The translations under genes and the position numbers were made by a program. This document shows, piece by piece, positions 8,913 to 16,743 of a stretch of 64,000 nucleotides of DNA. The notes under the pieces are model-generated. The model did not search any database and was not told the origin of the DNA. It was given only the letters and a program-made list of their open reading frames with translations. Numbering within the stretch: the first letter of the stretch is position 1; every line of letters begins with the position of its first letter. This DNA is from Byssovorax sp. GTDB taxonomy: Bacteria > Myxococcota_A > Polyangia > Polyangiales > Polyangiaceae. The DNA lies in NCBI GenBank assembly GCA_025362495.1, contig JANYGI010000027.1, forward strand, positions 39,626-103,625, given 5' to 3'.

Positions 8913-9371
8913 GTGGAGAATGACATCGAGGTCTACGCCCGGGTGATGGCCGAGCTCGCCTCCGCGGGCGACGCGCGTGGGGAGGTCCTGGCGCGCCATG
9001 GCCTCGACGAGGCCCGCTGGGAGGCGATCGACACGCGCTGGCAAGCGCAGATCTCCGCGGCGATGGATCAGGATCCCGAGGACGACGGCGTCCCGGAGAT
9101 CCTCGTCAGGTACGCGGCCGCCTACGACGTCGCTCAGCGGTCGATCGCTCCGCCGATCTCGCTCGATCAGTTCGCGCTGGTGACCCGTCTGCTCGGAGCG
9201 AGCACCGATGTGCGCGCGGCGCTCGCCAGAGTGGGAGTCACCTTTGCCGACTACGTGCGTGGGAGCGAGCACTGGAGCCGCAAGCTCGCGGGAGATCCCG
9301 AGCTGGAGCGCCGGTTCGACGAGGTGCTCCGCACGGGCGGAGATGGCCCGTCCGGTCGCGAGATGCCGTGA
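8913..9371 (+). CDS. Hypothetical helical protein divergent from the HEAT-repeat gene
   Basis: About 152 residues from GTG 8913; an ATG at 8865 would add 16 residues but would run into the other gene's promoter region. The sequence is helical and charged (ENDIEVYARVMAELASAG, LDEARWEAIDTRWQAQISAAMD). It contains a second, similar half (ISLDQFALVTRLLGASTDVRAAL, then SEHWSRKLAGDPELERRFDEV), suggesting an internal duplication of an adaptor-like helical unit. I do not recognise the family. It shares a divergent intergenic region with the TIGR02270 gene and may belong to the T6SS accessory set. Confidence 0.65.
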   Translation: MENDIEVYARVMAELASAGDARGEVLARHGLDEARWEAIDTRWQAQISAAMDQDPEDDGVPEILVRYAAAYDVAQRSIAPPISLDQFALVTRLLGASTDVRAALARVGVTFADYVRGSEHWSRKLAGDPELERRFDEVLRTGGDGPSGREMP

Positions 9372-9672
9372 GCCCCCGGAGGGCGCGACAGGCACGTTGA
9401 CGGCGAGCGGCTCTTCGTCGGCGGTGCCCGGGTGTGCAACGATGGATCCCATCGCTGGACAGCGTCGTCGATCGTGCAACGACGTTGCCCGCGCGCCTGG
9501 TCGCCTCGCGCGGCCGCGAGCGCCGGGAAGCCGCGCCTGGATATAGCGACGCCCGCGCCGGAATCGAGCCGACCCCGGCGGCATGGGCTCGGGCCCTGGT
9601 GTCGCGAAGCCAGCGGCGCGCGGGGGGTGACACGCCGCGCCTCGATGATCGAGGATGATCCGGGATCAGCTG
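9372..9672. other. Intergenic region without convincing gene
   Basis: No reading frame here looks protein-like. The only visible structure is a 6-bp dyad CGATGG-ATC-CCATCG at 9440-9454 and a repeated GTGCAACGA about 40 bp apart. No function is assigned. Confidence 0.5.
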
Positions 9673-9746
9673 TCGGGGAGGCGGGATTTGAACCCGCGAC
9701 AACGAGCACCCAAAGCTCGTGCACTACCGGACTGTGCGACTCCCCG
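9673..9746 (-). tRNA. tRNA-Pro (UGG anticodon)
   Basis: On the minus strand the segment folds as a standard tRNA. Acceptor arm CGGGGAG pairs with CTCCCCG. The anticodon stem CGAGC/GCTCG closes a 7-base loop TTTGGGT, giving anticodon UGG (Pro), and the T-arm is GCGGG-TTCAAAT-CCCGC. The discriminator base is A and the CCA end is not encoded in the next bases. The leading C-G pair is typical of tRNA-Pro. Confidence 0.95.
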
Positions 9747-9836
9747 GTGTGAGCCGTGAAGGCTCATGGGGCCGAGACTAGTCGACGGCCCGCGGCACCG
9801 CAAGCCTCGCCCCGTCTCGCCGCGTCGACGTTGCCG

Positions 9837-12110
9837 CTAGAGGTTGTCCACGAAGTAATCGACGACGCGCATCATCGCGTACTTGCGCGCCGCGGGGTTG
9901 CGATAACCGTGACGTTCGCCGGGGAACACGAAGAGATCGAACTTCTTCTCGGCCTCGACCAGGGCGTCGATCAGATGCGCGCTGTTCTCGAAGTGGACGT
10001 TCTCATCCATCATCGCGTGGATCAGGAAGAGCTTGCCTCGCAGGTTCTTGGCCTTCGTGGCGAGGTCCGACGCCGCATAGCCCGTCGGATTCTCCGCCGG
10101 AGTCGACATGTAGCGCTCGGTGTAGCCGGTGTCGTAGAGGCTCCACTCCGTCACGGGCGAGCCGGAGACGCCGACCTTGAAGCGATCGGGCGCCGCGAAC
10201 ATCGCCAGCGCCGCCATGAAGCCGCCGTAGCTGTGGCCGTAGATGCCCGCACGATCGGTGTCGACGAACGGGAGCGTCTTCAGGTAGTCGAGCCCCGTGA
10301 GCTGATCTTGCAGCTCGATCTCGCCCATGCGCTTGTAGATAGGCGCCTCGAACGCCGGGCCGCGGCCGGCGCTGCCGTGGTTGTCGAGCTGGAACACCAC
10401 GAAGCCGCGATCGGCGAGGTGCTGCCAGAGCAGGTGCGGCGCCCACTCGTCGCGCACGAGCTGCACGCCGGGGCCGCCGTAGACCATCACGATCACCGGG
10501 TAGCGCTTGCCCGCCTCCATCTTGCGCGGCTCGAGGATCTCGCCGTAAAGCGTGTCGCCGAGCTTGCTCTGCACCGAGACGATCTTCGGCGGCCGGATCC
10601 CGAGCTTGTCGATGTCGGCCTCGCGCGGGATGGCGAGCTCGCCGAGGACCGCCGCCGCCGCGCCGTGCACGACCGCGCGCGGCATCCGGTCCGACGCCGA
10701 GTGCACGTCGACCCAGCCCTTGCCGTCGCGGCTCATCACCACCGAGTGCACGCCGCGATCGGTGGTGAGCTTCTCGATCGCGCCGCCGCCCACGGGCACC
10801 GAGTAGAGGTGGACCTCGACCTTCGAGGTCATGGTTCCGAGGAAGTAAACGAGGCCTTTTTCCTCGTCGATCCCGGCGACCTCGTGCACGTCCCAGTCGC
10901 CGTGCGTGAGCTCGGCGAGGCGCTTGCCGGTCGCCGCGTCGCGGGTCTCGAGGTGAACGTGCCCGCCGGCGATCGTGGTCGCGAGCAGCGTCGGCGATCG
11001 ATCGAGCGGGTGCACGTCTTCGTACATCACCCAGGTCGGCGAGGTCTCGCTCCAGAGCTCCTTCACGGCGCCGGTGGCGACGTCGGCGCGGAGGACGCTG
11101 AGCGTCTTCTGATCGCGCGTGAGAGACTGGAAAACAAGGGATTTCCCGTCGGGCAAGAACTTGAAGCGACCGAAGTAACGATCGCCCGGCGGGACGTCGA
11201 GCCACGTCGTCTTCTTCGTCTTGATGTCGAGGATCCCGGGCTTCACCGTGGGGTTCTTCTGTCCCGCGCGCGGGTAGCGCTGCTGCATCAGATCGGGCTT
11301 CCCGTGGCGGAAGCCCATCACCGGTACGGTGTCCACGGCGCGCTCGTCGACCTCGAGATAGAGAACGTGATCGCCCGTCGGCGACCAGAAGAGGCCGCTC
11401 GGCTCGTCGAGCTCTTCCTGGCCGATGAAGTCGCTGAGGCCGCGGGTCACGCCCTCGGGCGCGCCGTGCGTGAGCGCCGTCTCCTTCTTCGTCGTCACGT
11501 CGATCATCGCGAGCTCGCCCTTGCGAACGAAGGCGATCTTCGAGCCGTCGGCGCTGAGCTGCGGATCGATCGCGGGCTCGGTGCTCTCGGTCAGGCGCGT
11601 GACGACGCCGCCCGCGTCGCGCACGAAGAGATCGCCGCCCTGGGGGATCAGCATCACGTTCGCGCGCTTGGCCCAAGCGTAGCCGGTGATGCCGCTGGTG
11701 CGCTGGCGCTGCCTCTCGCGCCGCAGCTCTTCCTCGCGCGACAGCGGGCGATCTTGCTTGTGGAGATCGCTCGCGCGCACGAGGACGCTGGCCTTCTGCG
11801 TGGCGAGGTCGAACCCGAAGAGCGCCATCTCGGCGCCCTGGGTCTCGCTCTGCAAGTAGGTGACGACCTTGCCATCGGGCGAGAACCCGACGACGCGCGG
11901 GATCTGCAAACCGGGCTCGGGGAAGCGGGAAATTCGCTCGAAATCGATCGGGCTCGCGTCGGCGCCGAGGATGGTCGGGCGCGCTGACGGCGGGGCAGGC
12001 GGCGCGGCGGGAGGGGTCGGTGTGGTCGGCGGCATCGGCGGCTCCGGGGTGCAAGCGGCGCCCGCGAAGAGCGCGACGAAGAACAGGCTATTCAGGGCGA
12101 GGCGCGGCAT
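9837..12110 (-). CDS. S9 family (DPP-IV/prolyl oligopeptidase-type) peptidase, lipoprotein
   Basis: The 757-residue protein has a signal peptide ending in a lipobox-like AGAAC (Cys about 20), a Pro/Thr-rich linker, a beta-propeller N-terminal domain (about 60-500; repeats such as VVGFSPDGKVVTYL and LFWSPTGDHVLYLE) and a C-terminal alpha/beta-hydrolase domain. The catalytic triad is readable as Ser about 627 (GHSYGG), Asp about 702 (HAMMDENVH) and His about 734 (GERHGY). It should remove N-terminal dipeptides, probably Xaa-Pro or Xaa-Ala, from peptides at the cell envelope, which fits scavenging. It stands alone and is divergent from the VOC gene with a 29-bp gap. Confidence 0.9.
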   Translation of the reverse strand: MPRLALNSLFFVALFAGAACTPEPPMPPTTPTPPAAPPAPPSARPTILGADASPIDFERISRFPEPGLQIPRVVGFSPDGKVVTYLQSETQGAEMALFGFDLATQKASVLVRASDLHKQDRPLSREEELRRERQRQRTSGITGYAWAKRANVMLIPQGGDLFVRDAGGVVTRLTESTEPAIDPQLSADGSKIAFVRKGELAMIDVTTKKETALTHGAPEGVTRGLSDFIGQEELDEPSGLFWSPTGDHVLYLEVDERAVDTVPVMGFRHGKPDLMQQRYPRAGQKNPTVKPGILDIKTKKTTWLDVPPGDRYFGRFKFLPDGKSLVFQSLTRDQKTLSVLRADVATGAVKELWSETSPTWVMYEDVHPLDRSPTLLATTIAGGHVHLETRDAATGKRLAELTHGDWDVHEVAGIDEEKGLVYFLGTMTSKVEVHLYSVPVGGGAIEKLTTDRGVHSVVMSRDGKGWVDVHSASDRMPRAVVHGAAAAVLGELAIPREADIDKLGIRPPKIVSVQSKLGDTLYGEILEPRKMEAGKRYPVIVMVYGGPGVQLVRDEWAPHLLWQHLADRGFVVFQLDNHGSAGRGPAFEAPIYKRMGEIELQDQLTGLDYLKTLPFVDTDRAGIYGHSYGGFMAALAMFAAPDRFKVGVSGSPVTEWSLYDTGYTERYMSTPAENPTGYAASDLATKAKNLRGKLFLIHAMMDENVHFENSAHLIDALVEAEKKFDLFVFPGERHGYRNPAARKYAMMRVVDYFVDNL

Positions 12111-12139
12111 CGGGCGCCATCTTCGCGCGAGGCCGCGCG

Positions 12140-12577
12140 ATGCGCAACGAGCGCGCTGCGGCGGTGAAGATCGAATACAAGCCGCCCGTGGACGCAGGCC
12201 GACTCTCTTTGCACCACCTGGCGATCACCGTCGTCGATCTCGCGCGCGCCGAGCGATTCTATGCGGGCGTGCTCGGCCTCCCGGTCGAGCGACGCTGGGC
12301 CGACGCGGCAGGGGCGCCGCGATCGATCTGGCTCGGCCTCGGCGCCGGCGCGTTCCTGGCGGTCGAGCGCTTCGGAGGCGACGCCGGCGCCCGCGTCGTC
12401 GATCGGCCCGGGTGGCACTGCGTCGCGCTCGGCATCGACGCTTCGGCGCGCGCGTCGTGGCGAGGACGCCTCGCCGAGGCCGGCTTCCCGGTCGAGCGCG
12501 AGAGCGATTTCACGCTTTACGTGCGCGATCCCGAGCAGAACCTCGTCGCGTTGAGCCACTACCCCGACGCGGGCTGA
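12140..12577 (+). CDS. VOC (glyoxalase/bleomycin-resistance) family protein
   Basis: This 145-residue protein has the single VOC beta-alpha-beta-beta-beta pattern: LHHLAITVVDLARAERFYAG (about residues 21-40) with the metal-ligand-type His, LGLPVERRW, WHCVALGI and a C-terminal VRDPEQNLVALSHY with the second Glu/His-type ligand area. It is related to glyoxalase I, dioxygenases and fosfomycin-resistance proteins, and the substrate cannot be told. ATG 12140 is chosen because upstream codons read as Arg-rich noise. Its 3' end overlaps the convergent rtcR gene by 19 bp. Confidence 0.8.
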   Translation: MRNERAAAVKIEYKPPVDAGRLSLHHLAITVVDLARAERFYAGVLGLPVERRWADAAGAPRSIWLGLGAGAFLAVERFGGDAGARVVDRPGWHCVALGIDASARASWRGRLAEAGFPVERESDFTLYVRDPEQNLVALSHYPDAG

Positions 12578-14187
12578 GCGCGCGCGAGATCGCTCCATTC
12601 GAGCTCGAAGCGCGCGAGGTATTTGCGCAGCCGATCGGCGTCGTTGACGCTGCTCTTCTTCGCGCGCGACGCCGCGAAGAGCAGGCGCCCCGCCTCGGAG
12701 AGCGATCGCGCCCGCCGCGCCACGCGGATCACCTCGGCGAGCTGGGCGCAATCGAAGCGGTCGAGCTCCGCCGCGCGCACCTCGCCAAGGACCTCGACCA
12801 CCGGATCGACGTCGGCGTTCACGGCCGCGAGCTCCGGACGTCGCCAGCTCGCGCGCAACCGAGCGATCTCTTCGTCGACATTCCCCGCGGTGATCCGTCC
12901 GCTCGACGCGAGCGTCGCCATCCGGGTCACCGCAGCGCTGAAATCCCTGAAATTCCCGCTCCAGATCGCCTCGGGCGAGATCGCGAAGCGCAGGAACCGA
13001 TCCTTCGCCTCGGCGGTGAACGCCACGCGCGCGCCCGTCGACTGCGCCGCGGACTCGAGCTCGATCTCGAGGTTGGGCGCGATGTCCTCGCGGCGCTCGG
13101 CGAGGCCGGGGAGGCGGAACGTCCAGAGATCGATGCGCGCCAGGAGATCCTCGCGGAAGCGGCCCGCGGCGACGGCGGCGGCGAGATCGCGGTTGGTGCC
13201 GCAGAGGAGCTGGAAGTCGCTCTTCACCTCGCGATCGGATCCGACCGGCAGGAAGGTCTTCTCCTCGATCGCGCGGAGCAGCATCGCCTGCTCGTCGAGC
13301 CCGAGCTCGCCCACCTCGTCGAGGAAGAGCACGCCGCCGTGGGCCTTGCGCAGGAGCCCCGCGCGGTCGGTCATCGCGCCCGTGAACGCGCCCTTCACGT
13401 GGCCGAAGAGCGCCGACATCGCCCCGTCACCGCGGAGCGTCGCGCAGTTGATCGACGCCAGATCCCCCTCGATCTGCCGCCTCGATTTCTTCAGCGCGTA
13501 GATGCGCGCGGCGAGCTGCGACTTCCCCGCGCCCGTCGGCCCCGTGAGCAGGATCGGCGCGCGCGACGCCGTGCTCACCTTCTCGATCCGCTCGATCAGG
13601 CCGTTGTAGGCGGCGTTTCGCGTGTCGATGCCGCCCTTGAGCGACGAGAGCCCCTCGCGCTGCTCGATCAGGAAGCGCGAGGCGAGGCGGTCGTAGCGCG
13701 AGAGATCGAGATCGATGATCGCGAAGGTGCCGTGCGATCCGCCGGCCTCGCGTCGCGACGGCGAGGTCTGGAGGAGCCGCGCGGGGAGGTGCCGCGACTC
13801 GGTCAGCAGGAACATGCAGATCTGCGCGACGTGCGTGCCGGTCGTGATGTGGACGAGGTAGTCCTCGCGCTCGGGCGCGAACGGATACGCGCGCGCGAAG
13901 TCGTGGAGCGCGGCGTAGACGGCCTCGAAATCCCAGGCGTCGCTGATCGTCAGCGGTGACGGCCGCACCTCCGTCTCCGGCGAGACGCGCTTCACGTCGG
14001 CGGCGATCGTCTCGGCGAGCCCGGCGAAGCGCGGCGGGTGGAGCAGCTCGAAGCGATGGACGAGCAAGTCTTCTTGCTGGCAGACCGCGACGCTCGGCCG
14101 CCAGCGCTCCCACCGCGCCGCGCCCTTGCCGCCGTCGAGCGTGGGCCCGAGCATCCCCAGCACCACCGTCCGCTTGGTCATGCCCAC
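12559..14187 (-). CDS. rtcR: RNA-repair operon activator RtcR (CARF plus sigma54 AAA+)
   Basis: The 542-residue protein has an N-terminal CARF-type sensor (about 1-175, with HITTGTHVAQI at 113-123), a sigma54-interacting AAA+ domain (Walker A GPTGAGKS 216-223, GAFTGA loop 266-271, Walker B VLFLDE 286-291) and a C-terminal DNA-binding region (SLSEAGRLLFAAS, then VNDADRLRKYL). In the RtcR family the CARF domain senses RNA fragments or tRNA damage products and then activates rtcBA through sigma54. It is divergent from rtcB; a palindrome and a sigma54 site fill the gap. An ATG 6 bp downstream is an equally good start. The 3' end overlaps the VOC gene. Confidence 0.93.
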   Translation of the reverse strand: MGMTKRTVVLGMLGPTLDGGKGAARWERWRPSVAVCQQEDLLVHRFELLHPPRFAGLAETIAADVKRVSPETEVRPSPLTISDAWDFEAVYAALHDFARAYPFAPEREDYLVHITTGTHVAQICMFLLTESRHLPARLLQTSPSRREAGGSHGTFAIIDLDLSRYDRLASRFLIEQREGLSSLKGGIDTRNAAYNGLIERIEKVSTASRAPILLTGPTGAGKSQLAARIYALKKSRRQIEGDLASINCATLRGDGAMSALFGHVKGAFTGAMTDRAGLLRKAHGGVLFLDEVGELGLDEQAMLLRAIEEKTFLPVGSDREVKSDFQLLCGTNRDLAAAVAAGRFREDLLARIDLWTFRLPGLAERREDIAPNLEIELESAAQSTGARVAFTAEAKDRFLRFAISPEAIWSGNFRDFSAAVTRMATLASSGRITAGNVDEEIARLRASWRRPELAAVNADVDPVVEVLGEVRAAELDRFDCAQLAEVIRVARRARSLSEAGRLLFAASRAKKSSVNDADRLRKYLARFELEWSDLARAQPASG

Positions 14188-14199
14188 TTGTATCGCAAT

Positions 14200-14215
14200 T
14201 TATCCGCCAGGATAA
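14200..14215. promoter_or_regulatory. Palindrome in rtcR-rtcB intergenic region, candidate RtcR site
   Basis: TTATCC-GCCA-GGATAA is a perfect 6+6-bp dyad in an otherwise GC-rich region, 12 bp upstream of the rtcR start and about 55 bp upstream of the rtcB sigma54 promoter. That is where an upstream activator sequence is expected. Assignment to RtcR is inference. Confidence 0.5.
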
Positions 14216-14267
14216 CCGCGACCGCGAAGGAGTGGCCTCGCAGGCCGGCGCACCCGCGTGAAATCCC

Positions 14268-14284
14268 CTGGCACGAACCCTGTA
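14268..14284 (+). promoter_or_regulatory. Sigma54 (-24/-12) promoter of rtcBA
   Basis: CTGGCACGAACCCTGTA matches the -24 consensus TGGCACG exactly. The -12 part is GT instead of GC at the correct GG-N10 spacing. Transcription would begin about 14295, leaving a leader of about 40 nt before rtcB. The adjacent divergent RtcR gene, a sigma54 activator, supports it. Confidence 0.75.
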
Positions 14285-14333
14285 AAGGCCTCTCCCCGAA
14301 CCGGGCCTGCGGGCCCACCGACGGAGAATGATC

Positions 14334-15566
14334 ATGGCCGCGACGTCGACGCACAAGACCATCCACATCGAGCACGGTGTCCCGATCAAGGCGTGGATCG
14401 TCGGCGTCGCCTTCGAGCCCGAGGCCGAGCAGCAGCTCCGCAACGTCGCGTCGATGCCCTTCATCCACAAGTGGGTCGCGGTGATGCCCGACGCGCACAA
14501 GGGAATGGGCGCGACGGTCGGGAGCGTGATCGCCACGAGCGGCGCGGTGATCCCCGCGGCGGTCGGCGTCGACATCGGGTGCGGGATGATGGCGGCGCGC
14601 ACCAGCCTCGTCGCCTCGCAGCTCCCCGACTCGCTCCGCGCGCTGCGCACGGCGATCGAGGCGGCGGTCCCGCACGGCCGCACCGACAACGGTCGCTCGG
14701 GTGATCGCGGCGCGTGGCACGACGTGCCCGAGGCCTCGCTGACGGCCTGGGCGGGCCTCGACGCGCGCTTCACGGCCATCGTCGCGAAGCACCCGCGCGT
14801 GGGTCGTGGAACGGCCAAGGAGCACCTCGGCACGCTCGGCACGGGGAACCACTTCATCGAGCTGTGCGTCGACGAAGAGGACCGCGTCTGGATCATGCTG
14901 CACTCGGGATCGCGCGGCGTCGGTAACCGGATCGGGAGCCACTTCATCGAGCTCGCCAAGCGCGAGATGGAGCGGTTCTTCATCCACCTGCCCGACAAGG
15001 ATCTGGCGTATTTGCCCGATGGAACTCCGCACTTTCGCGACTACGTCGAGGCGGTGAGCTGGGCCCAGGACTTCGCGATGACGAACCGCGAGCTGATGAT
15101 GGCCCAGGTGGTCGCGGCGCTGCGTCGGTCGAGCGATCTGCCCGCGTTCGAGGCGTCGGTGGAGGCGGTGAACTGCCACCACAACTACATCTCGCGCGAG
15201 CACCACTACGGAAAGGACGTGATCGTGACGCGCAAGGGCGCGGTGCGGGCGCGGGTGGGCGACCTCGGGATCATCCCCGGAAGTATGGGCGCGCGATCGT
15301 TCATCGTCCGCGGCCTGGGAAACCCGGAGAGCTTCTGCTCGTCGAGCCACGGCGCCGGCCGGGCGATGTCGCGGACCGAGGCGCGCCGGCGCTTCACGAT
15401 CGAGGACCACGCCGCCGCGACGGCGACCGTCGAGTGCCGCAAGGACGCCGAGGTGCTCGACGAGACCCCCGCGGCGTACAAGCCCATCGACGACGTGATG
15501 CGCGCGCAGCAGGATCTCGTGGAGATCGCGCACACGCTGCGGCAGGTGCTCTGCGTCAAGGGATGA
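14334..15566 (+). CDS. rtcB: RNA ligase RtcB (3'-phosphate/5'-OH joining)
   Basis: The 410-residue protein contains the RtcB signatures: VGVDIGCGMMA with Mn-binding Cys about 83, GTGNHFIEL, LHSGSRGVGN, the CHHNYIS segment and SHGAGRAMS, with the His that accepts GMP. RtcB joins 2',3'-cyclic phosphate or 3'-phosphate ends to 5'-OH ends using GTP and Mn2+, repairing cleaved tRNA or rRNA in the cytosol. ATG 14334 is preferred over 14328 because GGAG lies 7 nt upstream. It heads an rtcB-rtcA operon under the sigma54 promoter. No archease gene is visible nearby. Confidence 0.95.
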   Translation: MAATSTHKTIHIEHGVPIKAWIVGVAFEPEAEQQLRNVASMPFIHKWVAVMPDAHKGMGATVGSVIATSGAVIPAAVGVDIGCGMMAARTSLVASQLPDSLRALRTAIEAAVPHGRTDNGRSGDRGAWHDVPEASLTAWAGLDARFTAIVAKHPRVGRGTAKEHLGTLGTGNHFIELCVDEEDRVWIMLHSGSRGVGNRIGSHFIELAKREMERFFIHLPDKDLAYLPDGTPHFRDYVEAVSWAQDFAMTNRELMMAQVVAALRRSSDLPAFEASVEAVNCHHNYISREHHYGKDVIVTRKGAVRARVGDLGIIPGSMGARSFIVRGLGNPESFCSSSHGAGRAMSRTEARRRFTIEDHAAATATVECRKDAEVLDETPAAYKPIDDVMRAQQDLVEIAHTLRQVLCVKG

Positions 15567-15640
15567 TGATAGGTATCGACAGCCTCGCGCCCACGGCTCA
15601 CGTGGTGGGCGCGGGGCCTTTGCTTTCCGAGGAAACGGTC

Positions 15641-16660
15641 ATGCTCACCATCGATGGATCCGCGGGGGAGGGCGGGGGACAGATCCTCCGCACGTCGCTC
15701 GCGCTCTCGCTCGCGACCCGCACGCCGGTGCGGATCACCGGGATCCGCAAGGGCCGGCAGCGCCCCGGGCTCATGCGTCAGCACCTCACGGCCGTGCGCG
15801 CCTGCGCGAAGATCGGTAGCGCCACCGTCAGCGGCGACGAGATCGGATCGCGGGAGATCGTCTTCACGCCGGGCGAGGTCACGCCGGGCGACTACACGTT
15901 CTCGATCGGCACCGCGGGCAGCACGACGCTGGTGCTCCAGGCCGTGCTGCCGGCGCTGCTCTGCACGACGGATCGCTCGACGATCACCCTCGTCGGCGGC
16001 ACCGACAACCCCATGGCTCCGCCGTTCGATTTTCTCGCGCGCGCGTACCTGCCACTCCTCGGGCGCATGGGCCCCGGCGTGACGGCGGAGATCGAGTCGC
16101 GGGGCTTCTATCCCGCGGGCGGCGGGCGGTTTCGCGTCGTCGTCGAGCCGTGCGCGGCGCTCGGGCGGCTCGATCTGCTCGAGCGCGGGGCGGTGCTGCA
16201 GCAGAGCGTCGTCGCGACCGTCGCCAACCTCCCGGGCGCGATCGCGCGGCGTGAGCTCGACGCGGCGAACGAGGTGCTCGGGTGGGACCCCGCGTGCCTC
16301 CGCATCGAGATGCTGCGCGGCGCTCCCGGGCCGGGAAACGTCGTCTCGATCGTGATCGAGAGCGAGCACGTGACCGAGGTCGTGACCGGCTTCGGCGAGA
16401 AGGGCAGGGCGGCCGAGATCGTCGGCAGGGACGCGGCGCGCGAGGCCCTCGCGTACCTCGAGTCGGGCGTGCCCGTGGGCGAGCACCTCGCCGATCAGCT
16501 CTTGCTCCCGATGGCGCTCGCCGGCGGCGGCTCGTTCCGCACCACCGCGCCGTCGTCCCACACCACGACGCACCTGCGCTTGCTCGAGCAGATCCTCGGG
16601 GTGCGCTCGGCCGTCGAGCCGCTGCCCGGCGGCGCGTGGTCGATCACCCTGTCGCGCTGA
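15641..16660 (+). CDS. rtcA: RNA 3'-terminal phosphate cyclase RtcA
   Basis: The 339-residue protein begins with the cyclase signature IDGSAGEGGGQILRTSL, has GGTDNPMAPPFDFL and FYPAGGGR in the middle, and carries EHLADQ with the probable AMP-accepting His at about 282, followed by SSHTTTHLRLLEQ. It converts RNA 3'-phosphates to 2',3'-cyclic phosphates with ATP, making substrates for RtcB. The ATG at 15641 follows GAGGAAA at good spacing. It is 74 bp after rtcB on the same strand and presumably shares its sigma54 promoter. Confidence 0.95.
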   Translation: MLTIDGSAGEGGGQILRTSLALSLATRTPVRITGIRKGRQRPGLMRQHLTAVRACAKIGSATVSGDEIGSREIVFTPGEVTPGDYTFSIGTAGSTTLVLQAVLPALLCTTDRSTITLVGGTDNPMAPPFDFLARAYLPLLGRMGPGVTAEIESRGFYPAGGGRFRVVVEPCAALGRLDLLERGAVLQQSVVATVANLPGAIARRELDAANEVLGWDPACLRIEMLRGAPGPGNVVSIVIESEHVTEVVTGFGEKGRAAEIVGRDAAREALAYLESGVPVGEHLADQLLLPMALAGGGSFRTTAPSSHTTTHLRLLEQILGVRSAVEPLPGGAWSITLSR

Positions 16661-16668
16661 AAATGCTC

Positions 16669-16686
16669 GATTCACGGCCGTGAATC
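16669..16686. repeat. Perfect 18-bp palindrome after rtcA
   Basis: GATTCACGGCCGTGAATC is self-complementary and lies 8 bp beyond the rtcA stop; weaker pairing extends to CTCG/CGAG outside it. It is followed by an A-run rather than a T-run, so it is not a typical intrinsic terminator for rtcA. It could be a processed hairpin end or an operator for the following gene. Confidence 0.4.
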
Positions 16687-16743
16687 ACGAGAAAAAGCAC
16701 GGCGCGAATTGTCCTCTTTGCGCCCTCGCGCCGCGGCGCGATC

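Noticed and set aside
9756..13959. Long plus-strand frames opposite the S9 peptidase and rtcR
   Set aside because: Composition is typical of antisense shadows; the minus-strand genes have complete catalytic motifs.
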